From: Pholis gunnellus
Lineage: Eukaryota > Chordata > Actinopteri > Perciformes > Pholidae
Reading direction: 5' to 3'
Length of the DNA stretch: 64,000 nt
NCBI GenBank assembly: GCA_910591455.2
Contig: OU342808.1
Coordinates: 22,806,714-22,870,713, forward strand
This document shows, piece by piece, positions 1-12,900 of this stretch. Within the stretch, counting starts at the first letter, position 1, and the number at the start of each line of letters is the position of its first letter. The notes beneath the pieces are model-generated. The model did no database searches. It saw only the letters and a program-made list of their open reading frames with translations, and had not been told where the DNA came from. The translations under genes and the position numbers were made by a program.

Positions 1-471
1 TTTTAACGAATGGGTGCTTTCACTCACAATTCAAGGGCACTTGGCTGCCAAGAGAGATCGGCCATTTTAATAAAAAATGAAAAGAAGGCCTAAAATTGCG
101 ACTTTGTGGCCTGCTGCTTCCAAGGATTCCATGCTTGCTTCTCTCATCTCTCACCCAAAACTGGGTTATTACATGAAAGCAGTTTATGGGTAGATTTCTG
201 CATATTAAAGTTACAAAAGCGTGATTAGATCTGCCGTGATAGTGATCAAAGCTTAGCTTTATCATTCAATTCTCATACAATCATGCAGACCTTTCTTTTG
301 GCTTCCAGCACAAGTGCAGTGATATTCTCGAATTTAGCTGATTTACAATGTCAAAATGAGCTTGACAGATTATCTGAATACAGTCGTCAGCCTTTTTAAC
401 CATTTCCATTATGCATAGGCTCCATCATTTACCTTGAGCAGAGTAGACATGAGGCTGAAGCACATTAACTG
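1..471. other. Gene-free sequence, nothing recognised
   Basis: AT-rich unique-looking DNA. Short open frames here have no recognisable protein similarity and no supporting splice or start context. Confidence 0.6.
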
Positions 472-682
472 TTAACTGTTGTAATGTAATGTCTTATTCA
501 TACTTTATGTTTGTAATTTTGTAAAATTTTAATATTATATAGGTGGAGGCTTCAAATAAGCCCAGTTGGCTTTCTGCCTCCTCCTGCACTGTGATATTCA
601 TTTATCTCTGTTATGTTTGTTTATTTTGAATTTTCATTATTTGAATTGTGCAAATAAATAAATAAAAAAAAAAAAAAAAAAC
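472..682 (+). mobile_element. 3' tail of a retroposed LINE/SINE-type element with poly(A)
   Basis: The segment contains GGTGGAGGCTTCAAATAAGCC and TTTCTGCCTCCTCCTGCACT, followed by a T-rich stretch, AAATAAATAAATAA and a long A run at 663-681. This is the structure of a retrotransposon 3' end in plus orientation. I recognise the GGAGGCTTCAAATAAGCC block from dispersed fish repeats but cannot name the family with certainty. No coding part remains. Confidence 0.5.
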
Positions 683-1644
683 ATAAACATCGCTCATTAT
701 CCATGTTGTTGCCCTTTCCATGGGTCAGTTCAGGCTACGGTTAACCCACAGGAAGAAATCCCCGGAAAAGCTTGCTTCTTGAAGGCACCTCAGCTGCCAG
801 CCTCCATTCGCTTGTGTGCCACAAAATGCTTCTTGGCTCCTCTGTGGCTGGTGAGTGGGCTAATGCTCCTCATTAGAGAGGTGACCTTTCCGGAAATTGC
901 CGCTGTGCACTCCTCACCACCACCTGATTACCTGAGTTACTGTGGCTAGAATCAAATACCCCGGTCTTTCTCAGTGAGTCAGAGAAACACATTTCAGCGA
1001 TGCTTCTCTTGGCAGACTCGCCTGGTTTGGCGGAGAGGGGGTTAAGGAATGGAGTGAACATGATGATTGTGGTCATGTGTTCGGAAATAAACTCCAGTAA
1101 TAGTGGTATACAGGAGACATGAGAACAGTGTCATGGGTTCACTCTCACAATGATGGAATATAAATGCTTTTTCCATTACTTTTTAAATGGTTAAGGAAAA
1201 CAGACCTACGTCCTAAATGACCACTTTCAGTTTTCCTATGTGCTTAATAGTGAACGCTGCTTCAAACCTTCAAATCCTGTTTGTGTGTTCATGATTTGGC
1301 AGGATATCAGAAACTGCAAAAACGAAAGTAATCTGGAAATGTTAGCCTTGGGCCAATGAACAAGCGCATACTCCTTTAATGAGATATATATATATATGAT
1401 AAGGCACTTTCAAACATTTTAACTATTTTCTCATGAATTGCTGTTCTTAAAGGGAGGAAACTCTGGCAAGTATCCTCTGATTTATATTTTATACTTTACA
1501 GATCTGGATCCACTTGAAATATTATTACGACACTATTACGATCATTTCCATAATCTCTACAAACATTTTCTGTTACAGGATGGTGCAGCCTGCTGTCTAT
1601 TAATGTTTTCAACTTAGTTTGAAGGTCCTTTATTTCTCCTTTTT

Positions 1645-1667
1645 GGGGGGGGGGGGGGGGGGGGGGG
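1645..1667. repeat. Poly(G) tract, 23 G
   Basis: Uninterrupted run of 23 G on the plus strand between TTTT and TTTATT. The true length may differ because such runs are hard to sequence. Confidence 0.9.
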
Positions 1668-2582
1668 TTTATTAGCAACATTTTGTGAAAAAAAATTAAG
1701 TAATTTCAATGGAGTTTGAAAAGCAATAAATCAATGTTTCTACATTCTCTGTATGAAATGTTCTTGGCCAGTAGAACAGAATCTGATTGTATTCTACTTA
1801 AGGTGAATGGATTTGCTTTCACCAACAGTGAATGCTGTTGTTCAGTGATGCTGTCCTCACAGTAAACACATATGGACGACAAATGACACGTCAATAAAAT
1901 CCAGATTTATTGAGGTCCTCACTGGAACATCGATACGGTTGTGGATTCATTAATCACTGACCAACTATTTTGTCTTGAATGAAATCTGAAGGCTGAACTG
2001 AATCTGACTACTACAGAGGGTAACTGTGGTGGTATAAAGACACTATCTTTGGTTGTGCAGAAGATGAAAGAAAAGAGCAGAGCTTATCCTGCTTCCTGCT
2101 AGAGAGAATGATCAAATGTCAGGTTTTTTTTTTTTCCCCACTTCACAGATTTAAGGAAGGTCATCCATGCTTATCTCTTCCTCCTTACACTACGACAACT
2201 CTCACTACTTCTGTCTCAGTCAGGTGTACCTAGAGCTAGAATAAAGCGACTTGAATCTCAACTGCATAATATACATTCTTTTGAAACCCAATTTCCCAAT
2301 TTGAAAATTGTAATTGCCATACATGGACGGTTTCAATGGAATTGCATTGCTAGGCAACAGCTTGGGCCCATGTTTACTACCTGTCAGCTGATTTTAATCA
2401 CACACACTGCAACAAGGACGATAGAGAAGAAAGTAGGTGATCCTTGCACTGCAGCTAAGGTCACACATTTGGAATGTTAACTGTGAAAGTGTCCATACAT
2501 TTTTTACACAATACTCATACACAATTTACTATATTTGGTACATTTTTGCAAAGCATGTTGTGAATCCAGAACCTGTTTTCTC

Positions 2583-2608
2583 GTAGTAGTAGTAGTAGTA
2601 GTAGTAGT
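2583..2608. repeat. (GTA)n microsatellite
   Basis: Eight uninterrupted GTA units followed by GTG. It produces a run of tyrosines in a spurious minus-strand frame. Confidence 0.9.
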
Positions 2609-5600
2609 GTCCTTTTGACAACTGTCTCTTAAATAGTATTGTTTTGGTTAAAAAATATTCTGAGAAAAGCAAACAAAAGTATTCCATATCCTTGGTGGCA
2701 TAAAATGAGGTTTCATAACGACAAGCTGAGGGAGGTGGTAGCTGCAGTACCTGGCAGCTTTCGTAACTTTCTCCATAATCACACGAGGCTCCCGGTTCCA
2801 GGTGGCATTTCTGGCAACGCACCATGCATTCCTGGAGGTGCCAAAACGCATTGACGCTAAACACAATGTTAATCTTCATTTTCTGTACTGAGAGTCCCTT
2901 TTTATCACACACATCGCATTACCTTGTCTCTGAGCAAACAACATATATAAAGGTTTGCCATTTGGTAATGTTCTGATGTGATAGCAACCTATGGGTTTGA
3001 CCTGCGCTGATCCACGGCTGGATATCAGAATCCTGCTTGATGGTCATCACTGGAAGAGGCTTTCATCAGGATCCTCCGGGAAGTCATTGAGAGCCTTCAA
3101 AATGCAGATTCTCAAACAGATAGCAGTAATCGGGATACATTATAAATGCTGAAAGATGAGGGATTGTGTTAAATGGTAACAACCAGACGGAAACTGCAGA
3201 GTGTTCTAAAAAGCAGCAGAGATGATATCGGTGCTAAAGGAAACCTCCCTTGAATCTGTATTCTAGTATGATGTGATGATGGGCATCTGAAGAAGCTCTG
3301 GAGCTACATACATTTATTTTTTTACCATTCTGAAATGTAATGCTTTTAAAACAAAATAAAAAAGGCACTGCCTGCATGTAATATCATATATATATATATT
3401 TTGATACATATCTTTATGGCAACACAGAAAATAACTCTTACATCTCCCGCTACAAGATGAGCATTCAAAACTACTAGGTTAAAACATTGCAGGGATGGGG
3501 ACATAAACAGCCCATTCCCAGTACCATTTGGAGCCATTTAGGTTCAGTTTGGATTGGTATGTGCCATAAAGTTACATCCAACTCTGTAAAGCCATGATCT
3601 CAAAGAGCCTATGGGCATTCAGTGGCTATAACACCATTGTGAAACGCCAAGCCTGATGGGAAAAATACATTTAATTAAATCACTTATACACTTTTATGAA
3701 GCTGTGACATATGTTACATACATCCTTTTAGTGCCCATATGTCCAAGACATAATTAGCACCCATGAATGTCATTATTCCATCAATTGAAACAGATTGTGA
3801 AAAATGAGTTTTTACGAGAATATAGCAGTAGCATAACCAGGGTAGACGTGTTTAGCTGCCATTGACAGGACTTAAAAGTGCACTAATCAATATTCTTATA
3901 CAGTATGAAAATTGGATATGAAAGAGGATGCTCATAGTGATTAGCCCTTAGATAAACATTACCCAGATTTGTAGCTCTAGCGAGTATTTTAGCATTTTTT
4001 AGTACAGGTATACCATAACTTAAGGTGATGTGTCTCTAAACCCAATGGACTAGAATATTACAATTAATGCAGCTGAAAATTAACAATGAAGTTTCATGAT
4101 TTCTGATGGCATCGAAGTGCTAAATATATTAATCTGGATACCGGTTTATAGTTGTCATCTCTTTGTAATTCACTTCTCAATAACAAGCATGTAAAAGATA
4201 TAATATTTCTTCACCCATATTTTTTAGAAACAAGAAAATGTAAACTTAGTTAATCTTCAGTAACTATATGCATTAATACTTTGTTGTTAAATGAATGGCA
4301 TTAAGGAGTTACAAATTAAGATTTCTATTATCATATCTGGATAAAACAGTAAACAATCACAGTTTTGCTGACATTAGATGATATTCCATCCCTCTGTATG
4401 AAAACGGCAAATCTCTTCCCGGAGTGGAGGCTCATTCGTCTTTAATGTGTTCTATTCCAAGAAGGGCTCGTGGGGTGAATGCCTCTCAGATGACCTTCCC
4501 CGGCTGATGAATTCCTCCACAAAAACACCCCGTTGTATTGCGACAGCACTCGGAGCAGTCATATTGAAAAGTCATGTTCTGTCAGGTGCAAGTTAAGCTA
4601 CCATCCGTTTGTTTTTTATAAAAAAGACCCCTCTGTCTTAGATTAAATAGGAATCTGGAGCAAAAATATGATGCTTTTTCTCCTTGAAGTAGTGGATTGT
4701 TGATTTCTTCCTGTTCAACGTGAGTGGTATTTAAGGGGCAACAATCCTTTTACGCCCTGGATCATATGCAGTGGGGCACATGCAAAGACTAACTTTCACC
4801 CAAGCTTTACATAAAGCATATGGGATGTGACAAACGCATAATGACTTCTTACAGTGGATCAAGGATGCAAGCTTACTCGGATGCCTGTGAAATGGAATTT
4901 TCCAGTCTGACACCCTGATAGACACACTGTTGGAAGCTTATGCAGGTATACTGTATATGCTACGGTAAGTCATTCTTGGAGAAAGCTCAGCCAATCTGAT
5001 ATGGCATGCATGGTGTTGATGTTGATGTGGTGCACGCATTTTATTTTTTATCACTGTTCCGAGGTGGTAGATGGAGCTTGGCGAAGTGTAATGGAACTCC
5101 CACTGTACCCGTCATCCCAGGAATTGAGATCTGTCTGATACTATTAATAATGACATCATGCCCCCTAGCCAATTAATCAGCAGCTGCAACAGAAAATAGA
5201 TGCACATGGAAGGAGGAGAGGAGTCGCTTATTTGCCAGTGCACTCATAGAATTTGGGGCTTTATAGTCCCACGGTGCTATAAATTACAACCAGGACAAGA
5301 GAAACTGGCAGAAATGGAAAATGCTCTTGCAGTATAGGTGCTAGAATTTTGTCTAAGATATATACAATAGGGCGGCGAATAACGATAATTTTTCGTGGAT
5401 TTTATGCAATTGTTTTTTCTAAATGGTTGATTATTCTATTATTGTCTGAACATAGTGACAAATGCATGTCCCAAAGACCAAGAAGACATGTTCAGATTAC
5501 TTGTTTTGTTTCAAGACTTCAACCTCACATTTGTAACCTTATTAAACTCTTATTGTAGCACAACTTAAATGGTTATGACATTTTCTATGAGCTTTTATTG

Positions 5601-6153
5601 ACCTCTTCAGCAACCAGCAGAATTAGCGATACAACTAATCTCCTCTTACATGGCGTCCTCTGACCCCCTTACAGTCACCCTGAAATTGACACAAACAACA
5701 AATTAACATATTCACAGCAGAACAAGTGAGCAAGAAAGATGATAAGGAGTACTACAGTACAGTAAAAGGCTAAAGAATGAATGCAAATTAAATGAACAGT
5801 TAAAACGTGTGTGTATCTGTGTGTGGGAGGGCAGTGAAGTGTAGAGTTGAAAGTGCCTTGAAATCCCACTGGGCACAGACTTTATTGCTATTTTTAATGG
5901 CCAGAAATCTCAGGACCTGCTAATCATTGAGTCATTGGTATTGATCAACAACCCCATTAATGCCATCCCCTTCAACGTATATTACGAACATTTGGTGCAA
6001 TGGTGCAGTAAAAATCGCACTTATCGCCACTTAAAGGAGTTTGAAAGGGGACTTTTACCGGTGACAAAGCTTGCAAATTAAATAACCTCACTGAGATTAT
6101 GTTCTCTGGAAAATGAAGATCTCAAATGCAGGCTCAGTCTTACTGAGTTGTGA

Positions 6154-6192
6154 ACTATTCATGCAGTTCCTTATGTGAACTGCATGAATAGT
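6154..6192. other. Perfect 16-bp inverted repeat (hairpin, 7-nt loop)
   Basis: The left arm 6154-6169 is ACTATTCATGCAGTTC. The right arm 6177-6192 is its exact reverse complement, with loop CTTATGT at 6170-6176. The next outward positions do not pair. There is no adjacent T-run or coding sequence. It could form a cruciform or an RNA stem-loop. Confidence 0.9.
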
Positions 6193-6304
6193 AAGTTTCT
6201 TGTCGTCGGACGTGTGTGGCAAAATGTTGTGAGCTCAGCCTGTCAACACTCTCCTCACAGTATTATTAGACATTTTTTTTTCTGAGATCATGAAAAAGGA
6301 TGGA

Positions 6305-6319
6305 GATGATGATGATGAT
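6305..6319. repeat. (GAT)5 microsatellite
   Basis: Five GAT units on the plus strand. Confidence 0.85.
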
Positions 6320-7889
6320 GGCTGTGATATTTTGGGTCTACTCTTAGTATTGTCAGTATTTAGCTGTCAGCTGTTGTCTGTAAAGTTCATGATGAAAAGG
6401 GAACGTGACAGATGTTCTTTTTGTTTTGGCCTCTGACAAACTATTATGTCATGCATATTGTTTGAGCAGGACTCAAGACATTTAAAATAATGTCTGTCAT
6501 GTATCAAGGCTTGAGCATTTTGTAAGACATGTCTCTCAATGCCCGATTTTCACTTGAATAAAGAAATCCACTGATCTATAGCCATGTTTTTTTTTTCTGT
6601 AAAATCCTTTCGATATGAGTCTGGTTTATATTCCCTTAGCTGTCTGTGTTTAATAGCTCAGGCTCAAATAGGGGTAATATATGCATGCCTCTGAAACAAT
6701 CAGTCTTGTTTATCCAGAGCCCTTAAACCTCCAGGATCAGAAAGTTTCTGCAATGAATTCAGATTTGCTAAATCCCTGTCCAATTTAGTGCCTCAACTCT
6801 GCACAAACATCAAAACAAACTCTCTCCCTTTTCGTGGCACCAGCTGTTGGATTTGGATGAGAATAACAAAAAGAAAGGGTTGGATGATAGAGACATAGAG
6901 GAATCACAATTTGTTTATTAATGTATCTTTCCTTCTCTCTCCCTCCCTCCCTCTTCAGCTCCTCTCTCCTGAAAAATCTTTGCATCTGCACTGCAGTGGC
7001 TGCTAACTGAGAGGCAACAGTAACAATTTGATAGAGATCTAGTGGGGTGCCTTAGCAGGTGGATTCATTTGAACGTTTCCTTGGCTCTGTCTCTTGCCAC
7101 ACTCCAGAGTTATATTTGGTGTTAGTGAAGTTCTGTGTCCTTAATGTCTATGAAGTTGTTATAAGAAGACGGAGCAGTGTGTGTTGGGAGCAAGGATGCA
7201 TAATTTGTATCTCAGGTGCTCATTGAAGTACAGTACACTCGCTTGGCAGGAGTCACAGCTTTGCCTAAAGTGTAAAATATCAGTTTATTGCGCATCTGTC
7301 CTCTTTCAGCCTCAATGAAAGGGGATGGAAAATGGAATCAAAAGACTCATATTTAGTACTCGGGAAGTGATTAATTGCTCAAAGCCACAGTTGATGTTTG
7401 GACATCTGCTTACTTGTTATTGTCTCTAATTAAAATTATAAACAATTAGTAATGCAAATCTGTCTCCTTTTTGGGATTTTGGGAGCAATGTAAAAAATAT
7501 GGTTTTACAGCCTGATCGTGTTTGGCATATATTGCAGGGTAAGACTGCAAATGTTATTCTCATTTTTCCATTTGTTTGATATTATCTCCTTTTTTTTAAT
7601 TAGTTGACCCCACTCAAGTTTGACACAATCACAGAATTGGTTGTCAGGTGTGAACAACAAAGAAATCCCTGAATGTGGAATTATTCATTGGGATTCTTCT
7701 AACTTCCTCATTTATTACCTGGTTCAGTGGGTTGTCACAGAAGAACAAGAATAGCCTAAATGGTAATATTGTGAGAGTCTACTCCAGGATAATTGGAGCC
7801 CAGTAAAGAGACTTGAGTTCCCTCTGGGAGAAACAGGTGGCCAAAAAAAAGCAAGGGGAATTACTACCCAACCTGAGCATGTTCTGTCC

Positions 7890-8281
7890 TGTAAATGTAT
7901 GGTAATGCTCTCAAGCCGGCACTATAATGTGCCCCTTAGTAGAACAAACCAGTACTCTAAGTCCTATGTTCCTTCTGCTATCAGGCTACTAAAGGGAGAC
8001 CGTCATTTTAGGGGAATGAATTAAACTTGACTTTGTTTCGGTCTCGATACAATCTGGTTTTGGTTATGTCTTGGTATTCTTTCAAAGTGAGTTCATAAGA
8101 GTTATAGCAGGATGGTTAATTGTTTTTATTGCTGCTTCTTGTTCATTGCATTGACTCATGTATGTTGATCTGTTGCCTCTGGCATATACCCGTCTGCTCT
8201 TTTGAAGCTGTGTATGAACTAGGTAAAGCTAAGAATGAATTGCCCTTCTTGGGATGAATATAGTTATAAGAATCTGGAGGA
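7890..8281 (+). mobile_element. LINE 3' fragment (CR1/L2/Rex1 type), plus orientation
   Basis: Plus-strand translation around 7908-8000 gives SSRHYNVPLSRTNQYSKSYV followed by PSAIRLLK, a C-terminal end typical of fish CR1/L2/Rex1-type ORF2. About 280 bases of AT-rich 3' UTR follow, ending near TTGGGATGAATATAG, which resembles the usual GGGATGAATAAAG tail. The left boundary is uncertain and may reach 7800. The fragment is 5'-truncated and cannot be active. It abuts the opposite-strand LINE tail that begins at 8282. Confidence 0.6.
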
Positions 8282-9560
8282 ATTAGATTAATTAGATTAG
8301 ATCAGATTAGATTAGATTAGATAGGTGCTTTATTAATCCCGTAAGGGGACATCGTTTTGCTACAGCAGCAGGTAAAGGTAAAGCAATCAAAATAACAGAG
8401 TAAAAAATATTAAATACAAAAATGCACAATATATACAATAAAATAGAATGATATTAAATGAACTAACTAAACAATAGTGCAAAGATTTAACAAACACTGT
8501 AGCGGTGAAACAACAATGTAACATGTTATAGTTGTGGGAGTGATTTGGCCAGAGGTGATTTATTGTAAAGTCTTTTTGCTCCCTCTCCACCACCTGTTCC
8601 AGATTGTCCAGTTTGCAGCCAATGATGGAGCCAGCCTTCTTAACCAGTTTGTTAAATCTATTGGTTTAACCCTGTACTCCTCCTCCCGTCCATCCCTTAT
8701 ACACCCAACCACTGCAGAGTCATCAGAGAACTTCTGCAGATGACCCTGAGTTGTACTGGAAGTCAGTGGTGTACAAGGTGAACAGGAGGAGAGACAGTTC
8801 CCTGTGGAGCTCCAGTACCACTGACCACCGTATCAGACAGCACACTGCCCAGTCGGACAAACTGTGGTCTGCCTGTGAGGTAGTCAGTGATCCAGGAGAC
8901 GGTGGACATGTCTGCCGCCACCACTCGCAGCTTCTCACTCAGTAGCAGTGGTTGGATGGTGTTGAATACACTGGAGAAAACAAAGAAAGTGATTCTCACA
9001 GAGCCACCGGTCCCATCCAGGTGCGACTGAGCTCGTTGCAGCAGGTAGATGATGGTATCGTCCACTCCCACATGAGGCTGGTTTGCAAATTGCAGAGGGT
9101 CCAGTGAGGATTTCACCTGCTGTCGGTGGTGGGCCAAGACCAGCCTCTCCAGCACCTTCATCACATGAGATGTGAAGGTATCCGGTCGGTAGTCGTTGAG
9201 GCCAGATGGAGTCGTCTTCTTAGGAACAGGAACCAGGCACAACGTCTTCCACAGCACCGGGACTTCTTCCTGCTTCAGACTCAGGTTGAAGAGGTGTTGC
9301 AGGACATCAGACAGCTGGATGGCGCAGGTCTTCAGGACCCTGGGGCTGATGCCGTCAGGTCCTGCAGCCTCACATTGGTGGAGTCTCTCCAGCTGTCTGT
9401 TTTATATCCTCCTCTTCGCCTTCAGCTTAGCAGCAGCACTGCAACCCCGAATGTCTTCTCCGCAGTTCCTCCGGGATTTCAGGTCTTGCGCCGGGCAGCA
9501 GCAGCGGTGTACTCAGCGCAATCAGCTGGTCGCGAGAGTAAACAATGCCCCCAGTCCATT
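8282..9560 (-). mobile_element. Degenerate, internally deleted LINE with reverse transcriptase remnant
   Basis: This is a minus-strand non-LTR retrotransposon of the CR1/L2/Rex1 (Jockey-like) group. The frame 9257-8763 encodes part of the reverse transcriptase, with LVPVPKK, SGLNDYRPD, LDPLQFANQPHVGVDD and TGAPQGT. Motif A reads FFVFSSVFNTI, so the expected catalytic aspartate is valine. A frameshift near 8800 moves FTLYTTDFQYNSGS into another frame, and a second break removes the SDD region. At 9545-9440 lies an N-terminal ORF remnant (YSRDQLIAL, then PGARPEIPEELRR). It runs almost directly into the reverse transcriptase part, so the middle of the ORF is deleted. The 3' end is a CTAAT repeat at 8324-8282 beside GGGATTAATAAAGCAC. 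It is clearly dead. Confidence 0.8.
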
Positions 9561-9739
9561 GTGTGTGGTTCTCCATTACAAAGAGGGAAAAAAGTAACAG
9601 AAAAGCCCCTAGAAATGTTTAAAAAATATTATGCTCCATTGCCTGAAAAAAATATCAGTCATTCTGTAGGTATTTCGTCAAAGTGTCGGACACAATTTGA
9701 CCTGACAGTGGGACTAAATGGAAAGCTAAGGGGTAACAA

Positions 9740-9925
9740 GAGTTATTATAATCCCTCCTAAAGGCGAACACAAAATCTCATGTAGAGAGGAAAGGTCAGG
9801 GTATCACCAAAGTCATTAGGATTCATTAAATGACAAATATGAATGTCCAAAATATCTGTCAGTGTGGACCAAAGTGACGGACAGACTGATCAGAACAACA
9901 TTGCCATAAGCCATACCCCTAAAAA
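9740..9925. mobile_element. Dispersed fish repeat remnant, family uncertain
   Basis: Phrases such as CACCAAAGTCATTAGGATTC, GAATGTCC and GTGGACCAAAGTGACGGACA match in order a repeat I have seen scattered through percomorph genomes. It is probably a non-autonomous element or an old LINE UTR. The copy lies directly beside the 8.3-9.6 kb LINE. No terminal repeats or target duplications could be identified, and the boundaries are approximate. Confidence 0.45.
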
Positions 9926-12900
9926 AGACCCCATGTTCTAGTCCTTGGGTTCAAGATTACGATTTAAAAGTGTATATTTAGCACACAAGATGGGCTGTAA
10001 ACTCCACTAATGCTCTCTTTAAATGCACAAGAGCCTGAGAATGTCCTTACAAGCTTCACTTCTCCATTTGGTGCTTGGTTTGATCTTTTGCCAGACCCTA
10101 TGTCAGATGCTTTGGATAGGATTCAACAGCCTTTTTGATCTGAAGATGGTAATGCCTGTATATAGACTACAACATTCAGGGGGAGCATTTAATTCACCCT
10201 CTCACCACAATTTCAGTGTTTTTCTTCTATCTTCCAAGGACAATTTTGCATATTTCTCATTTTCTATTCCCCCCCATTCCACCAATGACATCTAGATACA
10301 ACATTTGACACCTTGGTAGACAGTGAATTAAAAATGCATTGAAAAGGAGAAAGTCTGGCTGTGAAGTGATATACTGTATATCAGTCTATAGGAACCTCTC
10401 AGATTACGCTTTTTAATCACATACCCACACCAGCAGGGCATTAGGCGGTGGATCTCATTGCAATGACAAAGCATTACATTAGGACTTCGGTTACATGGGA
10501 TATTCCATCACAGAATTTTCCGCGGCTGTCCAGAGGCCCTCTCTGCTGCCGAGTTTATCATAACAGCTTGAGAGTAGATGACCCGCCAGATGTTTGTAAT
10601 CTCACACCGAGAAGCTTGTGACTGTGGTTGCAATCAGATAAAGGAATATAGGAAGGGATTATAAATGGTGACAGTGGGGGAAAAGGCTATAGATTCCACC
10701 ATAATCGCTGATAGACGGCGAATGTCCTCTTTCAACCCCTATCACACGCTACTCAGTGTCTACTCCAACCCAATATCTGATTTTTATTTCTTTTTATTTT
10801 CCAGTGTATCCAACAGAAACACCCTCACGATTATGTTGGTGCAGCTTTGAATGAAGTGGCTGAATTTAGAGCTTGCACACGAGGCGCCAGCTCATTTCTT
10901 CTTGCTAGTTTGTAAGGCCCCATTGAGAGGGTATGGTTGTGTGGGCAGGTTAATGATATCAGCTTGAGAGTAGTTTTTAATCACAAACAGACTAATGAGA
11001 TAGGTTGGGCTGGAGTTACTCCAGCAATAAACAGCATCACAAGTGGCACCATCCCTGCCTCCCTCCCTCTATTTCTCCATTTTCCTTTCTGCTTTCTTTC
11101 CTGTCTAAACCCAAGAATGAAGAGATTTCGGAGAACCTGAGCAACGAATGAGCACACAATGGTGCGGATTAAAAGGAATCGGTCATATTTACAGGAGTGA
11201 ACAGCAGGACATATTCACCCTGTGGCGAGGCACCAGCAGGTTATTGGCAGTGGAGGAGCAACATTGTGAGCCGATCCTGGTGGAAAAGTAGAAAAAAAAT
11301 CATTCAAAACATGTTCTGACTGCTTTTGACAGAAAGAGGTCTTTGTTTGTTTACATGCATAAATAAATATTAATGATTGCATTAACAGGATTTAAAAGTG
11401 AAATAAATAAAGTAAAGCTCTAGTGAAATGGCTTTAAACGAACATTGTCATTTATTCATAGAATTATTCATTGTAAATGAAAAGAAAAAAAATTGTTACA
11501 TTTTAGTTTTTACTGTTTTGTGACTCTATAGCCCTGCAGTGCTGTGGGGAACCAAAGCCATCCTTTTTTTGTTTGACTCCTTAGTACTGAAACATGTTTC
11601 ACTCTATTAGAAAGTGAAAATTGAAGCCATGGAAGTGTAAAGAATTGAACATCAGTCCCCCTAGGCCCCTGAGGTACATCAAGAAATGTTGGCTTGCCAA
11701 GCTCTCCCAGTTAAGAGCATGTTCTGTCCGTGAAGATGGCTTCGCAGTGAGAGTACATTAATTCAACATGTTTCTCGGTGCCGGCTGAGTCCTGCGGTCC
11801 TATTTCACCCTTTAACGTATCAGTTTGGTTGGCGGCTGCTCCTGATGAAAAGGTTCACACTTTCCAAACCTGTGGTTCTATTTAAAGAGATGATCCATGA
11901 CTTTTAATTATCTTTTTCCCAACTAACGGCAAGTGATGACTCTAATAATTCTGTTGGGAGTGAACGGAAACAGATTTTGACCGATTTTCTTTTGCTCCAT
12001 ATTCGCCAAAGTAAATATTGGAAACATTTTTTTCAAAAGCTACATATCTTCTGAACAGTCTGACAAAAAAACAAGCATTCATTGGTTAGACAAATCAGTG
12101 GAAAACTAACTTTGTTTGTGACCTTTCTCTATCTCAGCAACACACACTCCCAAAATCTGGCAACACACGTTCGCTAACGCCCTTGCTAACAATATCCGTA
12201 ATGCTAAGACTGTGTAAATATCTTATGTTAGCAAAAGAAAATATGACTACATTATGCAAATATAACCCAATCTGCTTCTATCCATCCCCATGACGGTCAC
12301 AACACTTAGAAGCTTGTAATGCCTCATCTTTTGCTATAGCATCTTTGGTATAGCAACAATGCGGCTGATTCACTTGTTGTCCGTTCTTTCAGTTTAAGAG
12401 TGGACCAGAGTCCAAAAAAAGTCTTTCTGCTAATTTTTTTCTAAATGTAGGAGGTATATTTGGTTAAATTGTTAGTCGTAATATATTGAAAATCCAATGT
12501 AAGATATGGGAAAATCAACACAGTATAGACACCCAGGTGATGGCAGTCAGTTACTGTCAATTCGTTACCCTCCAGTGGAAAGATTGACTTCTTGTCTCGT
12601 CATTTTATATATGCTCCAAGTTTTATTAATGTAATAATTCAAAAGTGGTTTTGTGTCTTCATCAATATATTGTTCTTCCAGCTGCTCCATTTCTTATGTG
12701 CTTCTATCCATCAACTGTTGTGATTTGTTGTGAATGCTAAAAGCAATAAAAAAGGAAGAGGTGCAAACTCCATCAAGATAAATGATTGGACTGGTACGGT
12801 CAACAGGAAGTGGGAGATTTCATGGATTCAGAGATACAAACGTTGTCTCCTGAAGTTACAATTAACCTCAATGCAGCAGAGGCATGCACCGTCACAGATT

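Larger units (their letters stand above)
683..7889. other. Gene-free sequence downstream of rtn4r
   Basis: Apart from the listed microsatellites, the poly(G) tract and the hairpin, I see no gene. All frames are short. At 2648-2912 two overlapping minus frames and one plus frame are open over the same bases, typical of chance. An A/T-rich region with TATATA runs (1385, 3390) and a pyrimidine run (6928-6958) are the only other structure. Confidence 0.55.

Noticed and set aside
2529..2912. 127-codon minus-strand frame with a tyrosine run
   Set aside because: The tyrosines are a (GTA)n microsatellite, overlapping frames on both strands are equally open, and there is no recognisable domain.
9126..9761. 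211-codon plus-strand open frame
   Set aside because: It is antisense to the degenerate LINE ORF, runs into a dispersed repeat, and has no recognisable domain.
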